In this document: one piece after another, positions 46,701 to 55,233 of the stretch
Position numbering within the stretch: position 1 is the first letter of the stretch
Layout: every line of letters begins with the position of its first letter
Assembly: GCA_943788405.1 (NCBI GenBank)
Contig: CALSQD010000001.1
Span: forward strand, 124,001-188,000
DNA from: an uncultured Flavobacteriales bacterium
Lineage (GTDB): Bacteria > Bacteroidota > Bacteroidia > Flavobacteriales > BACL11
Direction of reading: 5' to 3'
Length of the DNA: 64,000 nt
The notes under the pieces: model-generated
The model's database searches: none
Seen by the model: the letters and a program-made list of their open reading frames with translations, nothing else
What the model was told of the DNA's origin: nothing
Translations under genes and position numbers: made by a program

Positions 46701-47156
46701 ATGAATGAAATATCATTATTAAGTATTGAGGAGTTAATTAATAAACTACATTTTCTTGAAAAAAAATCTGTACCTAAATGGGGGAAAATGAATTCACCTC
46801 AAATGATGAAACACTGTTCAAACTTTATAGATTTATATTTAGGGAAGATTAAAGTTCCATTTTGGTATAAATATTTTGGTGTAACAATTGGGAAATTATT
46901 TCTAATATATATCTCAAAGAAAAGCCCATTGGAAACTCCTAAAAATCTAAGTACTGAAAATTCATTAAAGATAGCTGATCAAAATCTGGATTTTAATCTT
47001 GAGAAAAGAATATTAGAACAAAAACTTAATAGTCTTATTAATCTTGAAGGAAAAATAAATCATCCTATATATGGTAAAATGGAAAGTGAAAAAATTAAAT
47101 TTCTTATTATTCACCATACTACCCATCATTTTAATCAATTTAATTTGATTAAATAA
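46701..47156 (+). CDS. DUF1569 (DinB-like) family protein
   Basis: From ATG at 46701, 151 residues. The pattern WGKMNSPQMMKHCSNFIDL near residue 30 and the C-terminal HHTTHHFNQFNLIK match the DUF1569 branch of the DinB/YfiT-like four-helix metalloenzymes; the three conserved His (KHC, IHH/HHF) are expected metal ligands. Biochemical role unknown; relatives act in thiol-dependent detoxification. Confidence 0.78.
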   Translation: MNEISLLSIEELINKLHFLEKKSVPKWGKMNSPQMMKHCSNFIDLYLGKIKVPFWYKYFGVTIGKLFLIYISKKSPLETPKNLSTENSLKIADQNLDFNLEKRILEQKLNSLINLEGKINHPIYGKMESEKIKFLIIHHTTHHFNQFNLIK

Positions 47157-47172
47157 AATAGCAACCTAAAAA

Positions 47173-47559
47173 ATGCTTACTCTACTGTCACCGACTGTTT
47201 TTGTATCCGATAATTTGGATTTAGACACTTCAAAAATAAAAGTAGTTGAAAGTATTGATTTTTCGTTTGACTTAATTGTTAGAACATCAAAACTTACCAA
47301 AACATCTCATTACAATACCTACCAACAAAAACTATATAGATTAGTAAAGTTCCTTAAGGAAGAAAGAGGAATTGGTTATAGAAGAATATCACACATTCTA
47401 ACTGAAAAAGGTTATCGGAGTGTAAGAACAAACAGTATATTAAAGAATTCATACATCTACACAATTTACAGTAAAGGTAAGATTAGAGAAAACAGAATTA
47501 ACAGAAGTTTTGATTCTAAAATTGAAAATATTAAGTACATCTTCAAATATTCTGAGTAA
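47173..47559 (+). CDS. Small HTH-domain protein, recombinase-tail-like (cassette 1)
   Basis: A 128-residue basic protein. The segment LVKFLKEERGIGYRRISHIL then TEKGYRSVRTNSILKNSYIY then TIYSKGKIRENRINRSF resembles the helix-turn-helix found in the C-terminal part of Bacteroidota serine-recombinase-like proteins, without the catalytic domain. From codon 23 onward it is nearly identical in DNA to the copy at 49265-49586. The stop is 18 bases before the secreted protein gene at 47578. It may be a remnant, a regulator or a DNA-binding partner. Confidence 0.6.
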   Translation: MLTLLSPTVFVSDNLDLDTSKIKVVESIDFSFDLIVRTSKLTKTSHYNTYQQKLYRLVKFLKEERGIGYRRISHILTEKGYRSVRTNSILKNSYIYTIYSKGKIRENRINRSFDSKIENIKYIFKYSE

Positions 47560-47586
47560 ATCTTGTAAGTTTGGAGTATGAAAAAG
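47239..47586 (+). repeat. R1: direct repeat copy 1 (HTH module plus start of secreted gene)
   Basis: About 348 bp, matching 49265-49612 at constant offset 2026 with roughly three mismatches. It covers the HTH coding region, the 18-bp gap and the first three codons of the secreted protein, then identity drops sharply. Confidence 0.9.
47566..47573 (+). promoter_or_regulatory. TAnnTTTG (-7-like) element before secreted gene 1
   Basis: TAAGTTTG, four bases before the ATG at 47578. The same element is duplicated at 49592-49599 before gene 2. If active it would give near-leaderless mRNAs. Confidence 0.35.
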
Positions 47587-48888
47587 ATATTATTTATACT
47601 ATTACTAACTATCCCATTTATTGGATTTGGACAGAGTTGGGAAAAAACATTTGGGGGTTCAGGTGATGATGAAGGTTATTCTTTACAACAAACCACAGAT
47701 GGAGGATATATAGTCTGTGGAAGAACAAAGTCTTTTGGGAATGGATATTCTGATATATATTTAATAAAAACAAATGGATATGGAGATTCTCTCTGGACTA
47801 AGGTTCTCGGAGGGGTAGTAAGTGAAAGGGGTTATTCTGTACAACAAACAAATGATGGAGGGTATATAGTTTTTGGGTATTCAAATTCTTTTGGTAACGG
47901 ATTACTACATGACTTTTATTTAATAAAAGTAGATGGAAATGGAAATCAACTATGGGATCAAGTGTTTACTCAATCTAATGAAAGTAGTGGAAAATCTGTT
48001 GAACAGACAATTGATGGAGGTTATATTTTATGTGGTTCAAAACGATCTATCTCAAATGGTATTAATGATATTTTTTTAATAAAAACAGATGAAAACGGGG
48101 TAGAACAATGGAGTGATAGTTATGGAAGTGGGAGTTTGTCTGAAATTGGTTATTCTGTCCAACAAACAATTGACGAAGGTTATATTATTACAGGTGTAAA
48201 AACAAATATTAATCAAGGGTCAAGTGATATTTATCTAGTAAAAACAGATGATAACGGGAATTCTTTATGGACTAAAACTTTTGGTGGAGGACTTGGTGAA
48301 CAAAGTTATTCTGTTCAACAAACTAATGATGGAGGATATATTATTTGTGGAGAAACAGAATCTTTTGGAAATGGAGATTGGGATATTTATCTTATTAAAA
48401 CCGATGATAACGGAGACTCTCTTTGGACTAAAACTTTTGGAGGATCTAACGATGATGTAGGTCAGTCTATTTATCAAACTAATGATGGGGGATATATAAT
48501 TACGGGTTCTACACAATCTTTTGGAAATGGTGGTTATGATGTTTGGTTAATAAAAACAGATGTGAATGGAGATTCTCTATGGACTAAAACATTTGGAGGA
48601 ACAGATAATGATGTAAGTTATTCCGTTCAACAAACAACAGATGGAGGATATATTATAACTGGAGAAACAAATTCTTTTGGAAATGGAAGTGGTGATATCT
48701 ACCTCATTAAAACAGATGGGAATGGAAATATAACCTCAACTTTCAATATCCCAACACCATCATCAAACAGAAAATTAGAAAAGGTAGTTGATATATTAGG
48801 AAGAGAAATAAAACCTCAAACAAACACACCAGTCATTGAAATATATGATGATGGTAGTACAGAGAAAAAATTAATAATTGAAAAGTAG
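47578..48888 (+). CDS. Secreted seven-repeat (beta-propeller-like) protein, cassette 1
   Basis: A 436-residue protein with signal peptide (about 1-19, ending GFGQ). Seven repeats of about 52 residues each contain Trp-xx-xxGG, GYSVQQTxDGGYIxxG and DIYLIKTDxNG, consistent with a seven-bladed propeller. The C-terminus (KVVDILGREIKPQTNTP then IEIYDDGSTEKKLIIEK) is a T9SS-like sorting tail. Its paralogue at 49604 has the same layout but is clearly diverged, while sequence just upstream is nearly identical. Role unknown; probably surface or secreted. Confidence 0.85.
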   Translation: MKKILFILLLTIPFIGFGQSWEKTFGGSGDDEGYSLQQTTDGGYIVCGRTKSFGNGYSDIYLIKTNGYGDSLWTKVLGGVVSERGYSVQQTNDGGYIVFGYSNSFGNGLLHDFYLIKVDGNGNQLWDQVFTQSNESSGKSVEQTIDGGYILCGSKRSISNGINDIFLIKTDENGVEQWSDSYGSGSLSEIGYSVQQTIDEGYIITGVKTNINQGSSDIYLVKTDDNGNSLWTKTFGGGLGEQSYSVQQTNDGGYIICGETESFGNGDWDIYLIKTDDNGDSLWTKTFGGSNDDVGQSIYQTNDGGYIITGSTQSFGNGGYDVWLIKTDVNGDSLWTKTFGGTDNDVSYSVQQTTDGGYIITGETNSFGNGSGDIYLIKTDGNGNITSTFNIPTPSSNRKLEKVVDILGREIKPQTNTPVIEIYDDGSTEKKLIIEK

Positions 48889-48941
48889 ACACTAAACACG
48901 GTCACGGTCTAATGTCCAATAAAATTTACGATTTACACATG
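48889..48941 (+). other. 3' flank of cassette 1, conserved in cassette 2
   Basis: After the stop, gACxxxAAxxACGGTCAxGGTCTAA is shared with the sequence following the gene-2 stop (about 50909-50932), showing that homology between cassettes extends past the coding region by some 25 bases. Confidence 0.55.
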
Positions 48942-49218
48942 TTGATTTACTAATCGACATCTCCCTCAGGTTTTTGATGTTAGTTGATTAAATCGAATAT
49001 TCTCACGGAAACATCACATGTATTTATGTAGTACTATTAGAAATATAATATTAGTCGGAACCCCTATGTTCTAACATTCAACATTGAACCCAATTCATAG
49101 TACTTAATGGAATAGTTAAAGTGAATGGTAACACTTAAAAATCAATCACAAAAATTTACAATTTAAATAAGGAAGTTTTAGAATCTAAAAATCGGATACA
49201 AAATCACTCAACCGTAAC
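48942..49218. repeat. R2 left copy: 277-bp direct repeat carrying the end of glmS
   Basis: Matches 51912-52188 over 277 bp with roughly 16 differences, most in the first 60 bases and the rest scattered. Its right end, tcactcaaccgtaac, is the reverse complement of the last four codons and stop of glmS (VTVE-stop), yet lies 3 kb from glmS. An imperfect inverted repeat (GATTTA ... TAAATC) occupies about 48943-48994. No gene is seen in it. Confidence 0.9.
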
Positions 49219-49585
49219 TGACTGTTTTGATAACACCACTTTTGGTCTTAAAAATTCTAATAAAAAAGTAGTTGAAAGTATTGATTTATCGTTTGACTTA
49301 ATTGTTAGAACATCAAAACTTACCAAAACATCTCATTACAATACCTACCAACAAAAACTATATAGATTAGTAAAGTTCCTTAAGGAAGAAAGAGGAATTG
49401 GTTATAGAAGAATATCACACATTCTAACTGAAAAAGGTTATCGGAGTGTAAGAACAAACAGTATATTAAAGAATTCATACATCTACACAATTTACAGTAA
49501 AGGTAAGATTAGAGAAAACAGAATTAACAGAAGTTTTGATTCTAAAATTGAAAATATTAAATACATCTTCAAATATTCTGAGTAA
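49219..49585 (+). pseudogene. HTH-domain module copy 2, without a start codon
   Basis: The frame matching cassette 1 stays open from 49265 to TAA at 49583-49585, but reading upstream reaches an in-frame TAA near 49130 with no ATG, GTG or TTG between. The first copy has an ATG only because its upstream sequence differs. It is therefore a fragment, or is translated from an unusual start. Confidence 0.6.
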
Positions 49586-49612
49586 ATCTTGTAAGTTTGG
49601 AGTATGAAAAAG
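49265..49612 (+). repeat. R1: direct repeat copy 2
   Basis: Partner of 47239-47586 (constant offset 2026), nearly identical. Placed directly to the right of the R2 left copy. Confidence 0.9.
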
Positions 49613-50908
49613 TTACTATTTATATTATTCCTCACGATACCATATATTGGTGTTGGACAAGGGTGGGAAAAAACATATAATCTTAGTGAATATGACAGAG
49701 GAAATTCTATTCAACAAACTAATGATGGAGGATACATTCTAACTGGATTTATAAGTATTATGGAACAGGATATTGTTTTAGTTAAACTTAATTATCTTGG
49801 TGATACATTATGGACTAATAGTTTAATTGAAAGTCACGATCAAGTTGGAAGATCTGTCAAACAAACCAATGATAGTGGTTATATTATTTGTGGGACAAGA
49901 GAAGATAATCAAGGTAATGGAAATATTTGGTTAATTAAAACTGACTCAATTGGAAATATGATTTGGAATGTAACTTTTGGGGATACATCTAATTATTCTG
50001 AAGGATTTTCAGTTGAACAAACTTTAGACGGGGGATATATAATTACAGGAGGTACTAATGTAGATCAATTTCCAGGAAATAGTGATGTACAACTTATTAA
50101 AACAAATGAAAATGGAGTAGAACAATGGAATCAAACTTATGGTGGGATAGGTGAAGATATTGGGTATTCTGTACAACAAACAAATGATGGTGGTTATATA
50201 ATTACTGGTGTAATAGATGGTTTTGGAAGTAATCAGGGTGAAGTTTGTTTAGTGAAAACTGATTCTACCGGAGTAGAATTATGGAATAACTCTTTTGGAG
50301 GAACTAGTGTAGATATTGGATATTCAGTTCAACAAACTTTAGATGGTGGATACATAATTACAGGATATACTTGGGGAGGTTCAAATGGACAAAGTGATGT
50401 ATACACTATAAAAACTGACAATAATGGTGTAGAAGTATGGTCAAATCATTATGGAGGAACAGACCAAGATTATAGTAAATCTGTTCAACAAACTACCGAT
50501 GGAGGGTATATTATTTGTGGTGAAACATCATCATTTGGTACTACAAGTGATGTAGATGTTTACTTAATAAAACTCAATAATCTAGGTGTTGAACAATGGA
50601 ACCAAAGATTTGGTATAGGAGATTATGATGAAGGAAATTATGTTCAACAAACTTCTGATGGTGGTTATATAATAACAGGTAGAACTAGAAATTCAAATCT
50701 ACCACCAATTAGTTGGGATATATATGTTATTAAAACAGATGGAAACGGAAGTATAACTTCAACATTTAATATACCAATATCCTCAAATAGAAAATTGAAA
50801 AAAGTAGTTGATATACTAGGAAAAGAAACTAAACCTCAAACCAACACTCCATTCATTGAAATATATGATGATGGTAGTACGGAGAAGAAATTAATCATTG
50901 AGAAGTAG
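49604..50908 (+). CDS. Secreted seven-repeat (beta-propeller-like) protein, cassette 2
   Basis: A 434-residue paralogue of the protein at 47578: signal peptide (ending GVGQ), seven repeats with GGYIITG cores and W-starting blades, and the same sorting-like tail (KVVDILGKETKPQTNTP then IEIYDDGSTEKKLIIEK). The repeats are diverged (loops differ in length and sequence), whereas the 5' flank is almost identical and the 3' tail strongly similar. It converges on the HNH gene at 50929. Confidence 0.85.
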   Translation: MKKLLFILFLTIPYIGVGQGWEKTYNLSEYDRGNSIQQTNDGGYILTGFISIMEQDIVLVKLNYLGDTLWTNSLIESHDQVGRSVKQTNDSGYIICGTREDNQGNGNIWLIKTDSIGNMIWNVTFGDTSNYSEGFSVEQTLDGGYIITGGTNVDQFPGNSDVQLIKTNENGVEQWNQTYGGIGEDIGYSVQQTNDGGYIITGVIDGFGSNQGEVCLVKTDSTGVELWNNSFGGTSVDIGYSVQQTLDGGYIITGYTWGGSNGQSDVYTIKTDNNGVEVWSNHYGGTDQDYSKSVQQTTDGGYIICGETSSFGTTSDVDVYLIKLNNLGVEQWNQRFGIGDYDEGNYVQQTSDGGYIITGRTRNSNLPPISWDIYVIKTDGNGSITSTFNIPISSNRKLKKVVDILGKETKPQTNTPFIEIYDDGSTEKKLIIEK

Positions 50909-50928
50909 ACCTCAACTACGGTCATGGT

Positions 50929-51858
50929 CTAACCCTTACAACCATACCAAAATTCTCTTACATAATCTTTCTTGATAGATGTTTCCAACTCAATAACCCG
51001 TTTATCATTTATTCCACTCTTTTTCATTTTATCAAGTAGTCTTATATTTCTTAATTCTAATTTTTTTATCATACTCTCATTTGGAATCTTATTACTCTTT
51101 GAAGAATTTAAATTCTTCTTTACATATACTAGATTCCAAATGTCATCTGAAAATAAATATGACCAAGGGAGGACATGATCTATAGATAAATCATCTTCAA
51201 TTTTTTTTCCTGAAATAAAACATTCCCGGTTAGGGTTTTCAATATCTAAATAAGTTTTAAATCTTGATAAATTTCCCCTTTTAATATCTTCCCTGTCAGT
51301 TCCATTAACTTTTTTTGAAATTCTTGGAGAGGAATTAAACTTCTCTAATTGTTGAATCCATCTATAATTAATAAGTTCAAATAATATCTCGGAATACTCA
51401 TTTAGAATTTCAGGTTGATGTATTTCCAGTTTTAATTCATCTAGTTTTAGATCATAGATATTATACTCTTGTTGACCTATAATCTGAAATCTCCAACTAA
51501 CATCTTGACGTAATATTTTACTGATTTTACTCACATTTACATTAATCTTATTTTCAACTTTTGTAAAATAGACAGGTTTGAAATTATATTTTTTTTGATA
51601 TTTTTCAATCTCTTCAAGAACCATCTGATGAATCTCAGGTTTTTTATTTGTATTGGGACCCTGTTCAAGATTGAAAAAAAAAGTTTGGTTCCAATAATAC
51701 TTGAATATTAATTTTGATAACTCATCAAAATGAATTGTTTTGACATCAGGGTGTTTAGAACAATACTCAACTAAAGATCTTATCCAACTCATCTTATATG
51801 TATTCTCCATACTTCCGTTACGGATAATATTAGTTATATCATTTAAATAATTATTCAT
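50929..51858 (-). CDS. HNH endonuclease domain protein
   Basis: A 309-residue protein. The N-terminal two-thirds are helical (SWIRSLVEYCSKHPD, FWNQTFFF-type segment). The HNH core is LSIDHVLPWSYLFSDDIWNLVYV followed by KKNLNSSKSNKIP, with catalytic His, Asn and a final Asn/Ser-Lys motif. The CxxC pairs found in many relatives are missing (CFISG, KKNLN). Found in defence and mobile contexts, but no partner is next to it other than the cassette array. It is oriented opposite to the cassettes and lies beside the R2 right copy. Confidence 0.8.
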   Translation of the reverse strand: MNNYLNDITNIIRNGSMENTYKMSWIRSLVEYCSKHPDVKTIHFDELSKLIFKYYWNQTFFFNLEQGPNTNKKPEIHQMVLEEIEKYQKKYNFKPVYFTKVENKINVNVSKISKILRQDVSWRFQIIGQQEYNIYDLKLDELKLEIHQPEILNEYSEILFELINYRWIQQLEKFNSSPRISKKVNGTDREDIKRGNLSRFKTYLDIENPNRECFISGKKIEDDLSIDHVLPWSYLFSDDIWNLVYVKKNLNSSKSNKIPNESMIKKLELRNIRLLDKMKKSGINDKRVIELETSIKKDYVREFWYGCKG

Positions 51859-52173
51859 TTTACAAAGGTATATATTAATTTATTATGTAAATAATCATTG
51901 ATTTTAACGTATTGATTTACTAAACGACATCTCCCCCATACTTTTGGAGTTAGTCGATTAAATCGAATATTCTCACGGAAACATTACATGTATTTATGTA
52001 GTACTATTAGAAATATAATATTAGTCGGAACCCCTATTTTCTAATATTTAACATTGAAACCAATTCATAGTAATTAATGGAATACTTAAAGTGAATGGTA
52101 ACACTTAAAAATCAATCACAAGAATTTACAATTTAAATAAGGAAGTTTTAGAATCTAAAAATCGGATACAAAA
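51859..52173. other. Gene-free spacer downstream of glmS, mostly the R2 right copy
   Basis: No gene is seen. The HNH promoter should lie near 51859-51910; the rest is repeat R2. No clear T-run terminator for glmS was found. Confidence 0.6.
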
Positions 52174-52188
52174 TCACTCAACCGTAAC
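51912..52188. repeat. R2 right copy: 277-bp direct repeat ending inside glmS
   Basis: Partner of 48942-49218. Its last 15 bases are the genuine end of the glmS coding region, so this copy is in the native position and the left copy is derived from it. Confidence 0.9.
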
Positions 52189-54015
52189 ACTTTTCGCAAG
52201 ATTCCTTGGTTGGTCTACATTACAACCCCTCATTAAAGCAATATGATAAGATAATAACTGCAATGGGATATTGGTAAGTAATGGTGTTAATTCCTCAAAA
52301 CAATTCGGAATTTCTATGCAGTAATCTGCTAATTCCTTAACCGTTTTATCGCCTTCAGTTACAATGGCAATTAACCTACCTCCTCTTGCTTTTACTTCCT
52401 GTATATTACTCACTACCTTTTCGTAATTTCCCTTTTTAGTAGCAATTACAACAATTGGCATTTCATCATCAATCAATGCAATAGGTCCGTGCTTCATTTC
52501 AGCTGCAGGATATCCTTCAGCATGTATATATGAGATTTCTTTTAGTTTAAGTGCGCCTTCCAAAGCAACTGGGAAATTATATCCCCTACCTAAATACAAA
52601 AAGTTACTTACATCCTTAAACTCTTTAGCAATCTCCTCAATTTGATCATTTGTTTTTAAAACCTTTTCTACTTTTTCATGTATCAGTTCTAACTCGGTAA
52701 TTAACTGATGGTAATCAGTATTAGAAAGTGTTCCTTTTTCTTTTCCTATCCCCAATGCCATTAAAGTAAGCACTACAACCTGAGTGGTAAATGCCTTAGT
52801 AGAAGCTACTCCAATCTCTGGCCCAGCATGGGTATAACTTCCTGCATGGGTTAACCTTGGAATAGAAGAACCTACCACATTACAAATGCCTAAAATAGTT
52901 GCTCCTTTTTCTTTTGCCAGTTCTAAAGCCGCTAAAGTATCAGCCGTTTCTCCTGATTGAGAAATAGCTAAAACTACATCCGTTTCACGGATAATAGGAT
53001 TACGATATCTGAACTCAGAAGCATACTCCACCTCAACAGGAATTCTTGCAAAATCTTCAAATAAATATTCACCTATTAAACCTGCATGCCATGAAGTACC
53101 ACAAGCCACAATAATAATACGATCAGCATTCATTATTTTTTGCTCGTAATCTGAAATTCCACCTAACTTCACTTCTTTAGTTTCAGGATTTATTCTTCCT
53201 CTTAAAGTATCTAAAATACTTTTAGGTTGTTCATAAATCTCCTTAAGCATAAAGTGAGGGAAACCTCCCTTTTCAATAGTATCTAAACTTAATTCAAGCT
53301 CATGGATATAAGGGGTTTTACTTTCATTTTCAATCGTTTTAATTTCAAGCTCTTCACCACTATTTACTCTAGCAATTTCACCATCTTCTAGGTAAACAAC
53401 TTCATTTGTATATTCAATAATTGGTGTTGCATCTGATGCAATATAATATTCATCACGCCCTACACCAATTACTATAGGACTCCCCTTACGAGCAGCAATA
53501 AATTCATTATTTAAACCCTCTTCCATCACCACAATAGCATAAGCACCAATTACCTCAGCTAATGCGATACGAACTGCCTCAAATAAACTTACCTTTTCAT
53601 GGTTTTTGATATCCTCAATTAAGTGTATTAATACTTCCGTATCTGTATCGCTTTTAAAAGTATGACCTTTTGCTTGTAAGGCTGTTTTTATTGATGCATA
53701 ATTTTCAATAATTCCATTATGAATAATTGATAATTTACCATCACCTGACATATGTGGGTGTGCATTTACTTGATTAGGAACACCATGTGTTGCCCATCTT
53801 GTATGACCAATACCAATAGAACCTGAACTATCTTTATCAGCTGCATAAGCCTCTAAATCAGCAACCTTTCCTTTTTGTTTTAGTTGTGATATTCCGCTAT
53901 TATTTCCTATTGCAACACCTGCTGAGTCATATCCTCTGTACTCTAGCCTCCTTAACCCCTTAATGATAATTGGGTAAGCTTCTTTACTTCCTACATAGCC
54001 TACAATTCCGCACAT
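52174..54015 (-). CDS. glmS: Glutamine--fructose-6-phosphate aminotransferase (isomerizing)
   Basis: A 613-residue GlmS, first step of UDP-GlcNAc synthesis. The N-terminal glutaminase domain starts MCGIVGYVG with the Cys2 nucleophile and includes GIGHTRWATHG and HNGIIENY. Two SIS isomerase domains follow (ACGTSWHAGLIGEYL, SQSGETADTLAAL; YLGRGYNFPVALEGALKLKEI), and the end DQPRNLAKSVTVE is conserved. It follows DUF4270 by three bases. No glmS ribozyme is expected or seen upstream. Confidence 0.98.
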   Translation of the reverse strand: MCGIVGYVGSKEAYPIIIKGLRRLEYRGYDSAGVAIGNNSGISQLKQKGKVADLEAYAADKDSSGSIGIGHTRWATHGVPNQVNAHPHMSGDGKLSIIHNGIIENYASIKTALQAKGHTFKSDTDTEVLIHLIEDIKNHEKVSLFEAVRIALAEVIGAYAIVVMEEGLNNEFIAARKGSPIVIGVGRDEYYIASDATPIIEYTNEVVYLEDGEIARVNSGEELEIKTIENESKTPYIHELELSLDTIEKGGFPHFMLKEIYEQPKSILDTLRGRINPETKEVKLGGISDYEQKIMNADRIIIVACGTSWHAGLIGEYLFEDFARIPVEVEYASEFRYRNPIIRETDVVLAISQSGETADTLAALELAKEKGATILGICNVVGSSIPRLTHAGSYTHAGPEIGVASTKAFTTQVVVLTLMALGIGKEKGTLSNTDYHQLITELELIHEKVEKVLKTNDQIEEIAKEFKDVSNFLYLGRGYNFPVALEGALKLKEISYIHAEGYPAAEMKHGPIALIDDEMPIVVIATKKGNYEKVVSNIQEVKARGGRLIAIVTEGDKTVKELADYCIEIPNCFEELTPLLTNIPLQLLSYHIALMRGCNVDQPRNLAKSVTVE

Positions 54016-54018
54016 ATT

Positions 54019-55230
54019 TTATAATTCTGAATAGTGAATAGTTAATTTGATATCCTTTTCAAGGATCATTCTGTTTGCATTTACTGCAGCACCTGCCGAC
54101 AATAAATATAAATCGTTTGTATAGCTTTCGTTATTCAATAACTGATAGAAATAACGAGTAATGTTAAACACATATTTACCATCTTCTAACCTACCACCAA
54201 AATGAGTTTCTCCCTCAATAGTATAATCCGTTAGGAATACATTTTTACCTTCCTCATCAACACGCACTAAAAATAATTTATCATGTGCCGCATATTCACT
54301 TGTTGAACCTTGCTCAACATCAAAACTCATAGTTACTTTATTGATTGCTTTTCCTGCTAACATTGCTTTAATAGAGTCGGTATTATTTACAGTAATTGTC
54401 GCTTTGTATCCTGCCATGGACTGGATATATATTTTATCATCTTCTTGAACTAAGTTTTCAAGTGGTTTAGAATTAAATAAATTGATTCTTGCTGCATCAC
54501 CTCCCAATTCAAAGTCTAACGACAAAGTATCACTACCACTTTCCTCATTATGATAATAGATTTTTAAGAAAGAATTTGAACCATTAGGATTCAAGTACAA
54601 CATTGTATTTTGTGCACTTGCCACAACACTTATTCCCTTAAAATTCTCTAGGAAAACCTCATTATCCTTTAAGCCTTCATTCTCTAAATCCAAGATATCT
54701 TGTCCAAATTCATTGCTTAATTTCACTTTTAAAAGTGGTTTTTCTGTATCGTTAGAAACTGAAAAAGATTCAAAATAAGACATTCCTCCTGGCACAGGTA
54801 TTGGGTATGATGTAGAATAATACACTGAATCTTTATAAATATCATCTTGAAGTACTAAAATATCTAAGCTAGTAAAATTTGCTAAATCAGCCCCATAAGA
54901 ACCTGAGTAAGTATAAGATAATACAACTGAATCAACAGTTGGGTTAGTTCCTAAATCTGTATTGTTCTCTGTCAATAGAATTTGAGTATAAAAACCAGCT
55001 GAACTATTAACAAAAGTAGGGTCATCATGAATTTCTCCCAAAATTAAATTAAGCGCTTCATCTGTACGCAAAGAATCTTCTGATTCTGTAGCAGAAGTTA
55101 AGCCTTCAAAATTAGCACTACTGATTATTATTTCGTCTTCTAAATGTAATTCTAACCCTATTGTATTTGGGTCCGTACAGGATACTGCAATTAAGCCAAT
55201 AACTAGGCCTAATGATATGATTTTATTCAT
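54019..55230 (-). CDS. DUF4270 lipoprotein
   Basis: A 403-residue outer-membrane or surface lipoprotein: signal peptide with lipobox ending IAVSC (Cys18), then the DUF4270 domain (NTIGLELHLED near the start, YTYSGSYGADLANF, FNITRYFYQLL). The family is Bacteroidota-specific and of unknown function. The order glycogen synthase-like, DUF4270, glmS is conserved in Flavobacteriia as I recall, and spacing here is three bases on each side. Confidence 0.9.
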   Translation of the reverse strand: MNKIISLGLVIGLIAVSCTDPNTIGLELHLEDEIIISSANFEGLTSATESEDSLRTDEALNLILGEIHDDPTFVNSSAGFYTQILLTENNTDLGTNPTVDSVVLSYTYSGSYGADLANFTSLDILVLQDDIYKDSVYYSTSYPIPVPGGMSYFESFSVSNDTEKPLLKVKLSNEFGQDILDLENEGLKDNEVFLENFKGISVVASAQNTMLYLNPNGSNSFLKIYYHNEESGSDTLSLDFELGGDAARINLFNSKPLENLVQEDDKIYIQSMAGYKATITVNNTDSIKAMLAGKAINKVTMSFDVEQGSTSEYAAHDKLFLVRVDEEGKNVFLTDYTIEGETHFGGRLEDGKYVFNITRYFYQLLNNESYTNDLYLLSAGAAVNANRMILEKDIKLTIHYSEL

Positions 55231-55233
55231 GTG

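Noticed and set aside
48942-52188. Tn7-type transposon at the glmS attachment site
   Set aside because: glmS 3' end is the classic attTn7 target, but no tns genes or Tn7-like end repeats are visible, and Tn7 duplicates only 5 bp, not 277.
54016-54060. glmS ribozyme upstream of glmS
   Set aside because: DUF4270 ends three bases before glmS; there is no room and the ribozyme is known from Firmicutes.
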